This document shows, in pieces, positions 5,060 to 5,172 of a stretch of DNA of 5,172 nucleotides (within the stretch, counting starts at the first letter, position 1; each line of letters starts with the position of its first letter). The position numbers and the translations under genes are program-made. The stretch lies in assembly GCA_029821235.1 (NCBI GenBank), contig JALGTT010000113.1, forward strand, positions 1-5,172, written 5' to 3'. The notes beneath the pieces were generated by a model, which made no database searches, was not told the DNA's origin, and was given only the letters and a program-made list of their open reading frames with translations. This DNA is from Candidatus Hebobacteria bacterium (GTDB lineage: Bacteria; Armatimonadota; Hebobacteria; Hebobacterales; Hebobacteraceae).

Positions 5060-5172
5060 ATGCCGAGACGAAGACAGGACCAGGCCGTGGCTGAGAGAGC
5101 GGCCCAGATGCTGGCGGAGCGGGCTGAACGCAGGCGGGAGGCGGCCCGCCGTGCCGCGCAGACGCGGCGACA
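5060..5172 (+). CDS. Start of an Arg/Ala/Glu-rich coiled-coil-like protein (partial)
   Basis: Only 37 codons are in the window. ATG 5060 is chosen because AAAGGAG (5045-5051) lies eight bases upstream and the frame gives a sensible helical peptide, beginning MPRRRQDQAVAERAAQ and continuing with ERAERRREAARRAAQ. An ATG at 5055, overlapping the previous stop as ATGA, gives a Cys/Trp/Arg-rich sequence and is less likely. The alternation of Ala with Arg and Glu suggests a highly basic amphipathic helix or coiled coil that could bind nucleic acid or act as a linker. It starts one base after the amidotransferase stop, so it belongs to the same operon. Function not recognised. Confidence 0.65.
   Translation, partial: MPRRRQDQAVAERAAQMLAERAERRREAARRAAQTRR

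Noticed and set aside
5055..5172. ATGA-overlapping start for the last gene
   Set aside because: Its frame gives a Trp/Cys/Arg/Pro-rich unlikely peptide; the frame from 5060 gives a regular charged helix with a better-spaced ribosome binding site.
1..5172. CRISPR arrays, tRNA or rRNA genes
   Set aside because: No regularly spaced direct repeats, no cloverleaf-like segment with a CCA end or TTCGAATC-type loop, and no rRNA-like stretch were seen.

Overview
The window looks like accessory DNA from a GC-rich bacterium: a decayed prophage next to insertion-sequence debris. Strong purine-rich ribosome binding sites (GGAGG types), an SPP1-type portal and a minor head protein fit a GC-rich Bacillota or Chloroflexota host. 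That is a guess from style; nothing here fixes the taxon. By eye, the right two thirds is around two-thirds G+C, while the gene at 259-1236 is clearly lower, close to half.

Layout. (1) 1-118, minus strand: the 5' end of a transposase gene resembling the IS256/Mutator group, with a hairpin in its leader. (2) 259-1236, minus strand: a 325-residue orphan protein with an R-x4-H motif in a helical segment, best read as a HEPN-type protein. (3) 1379-1545, minus strand: a frameshifted, internally deleted remnant of the 3' end of another IS256-type transposase. The HEPN-like gene is therefore boxed in by IS sequence. (4) 1573-3190, plus strand: a phage head-gene remnant. It starts with an extended -10 candidate and a long hairpin, followed by only the first ~75 codons of a portal gene. 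That is joined out of frame to the C-terminal part of a head-morphogenesis (minor capsid) protein carrying a degenerate JAMM-like domain. A 90-residue Cys-containing phage protein overlaps it by ATGA, and a strong intrinsic terminator closes the unit. (5) 3320-5172, plus strand: an independent, tightly packed operon with its own candidate promoter and operator. It encodes a putative amidoligase (Amidoligase_2, COOH-NH2 ligase superfamily), a stand-alone class II glutamine amidotransferase with a full Cys2 active site, and the start of an Arg/Ala/Glu-rich coiled-coil-like protein that runs off the window.

The most interesting part is the last operon. The glutaminase can release ammonia from glutamine, and the amidoligase can in principle join an amine to a carboxylate. 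Sitting next to phage head genes but behind a terminator, they look like a phage-borne 'moron' cassette for amidating a protein, peptide, cell-wall component or small metabolite. Both families are known, and comparative genomics has predicted such amidoligase/amidotransferase systems. The substrate, the third gene's role and the phage context cannot be determined from this window.
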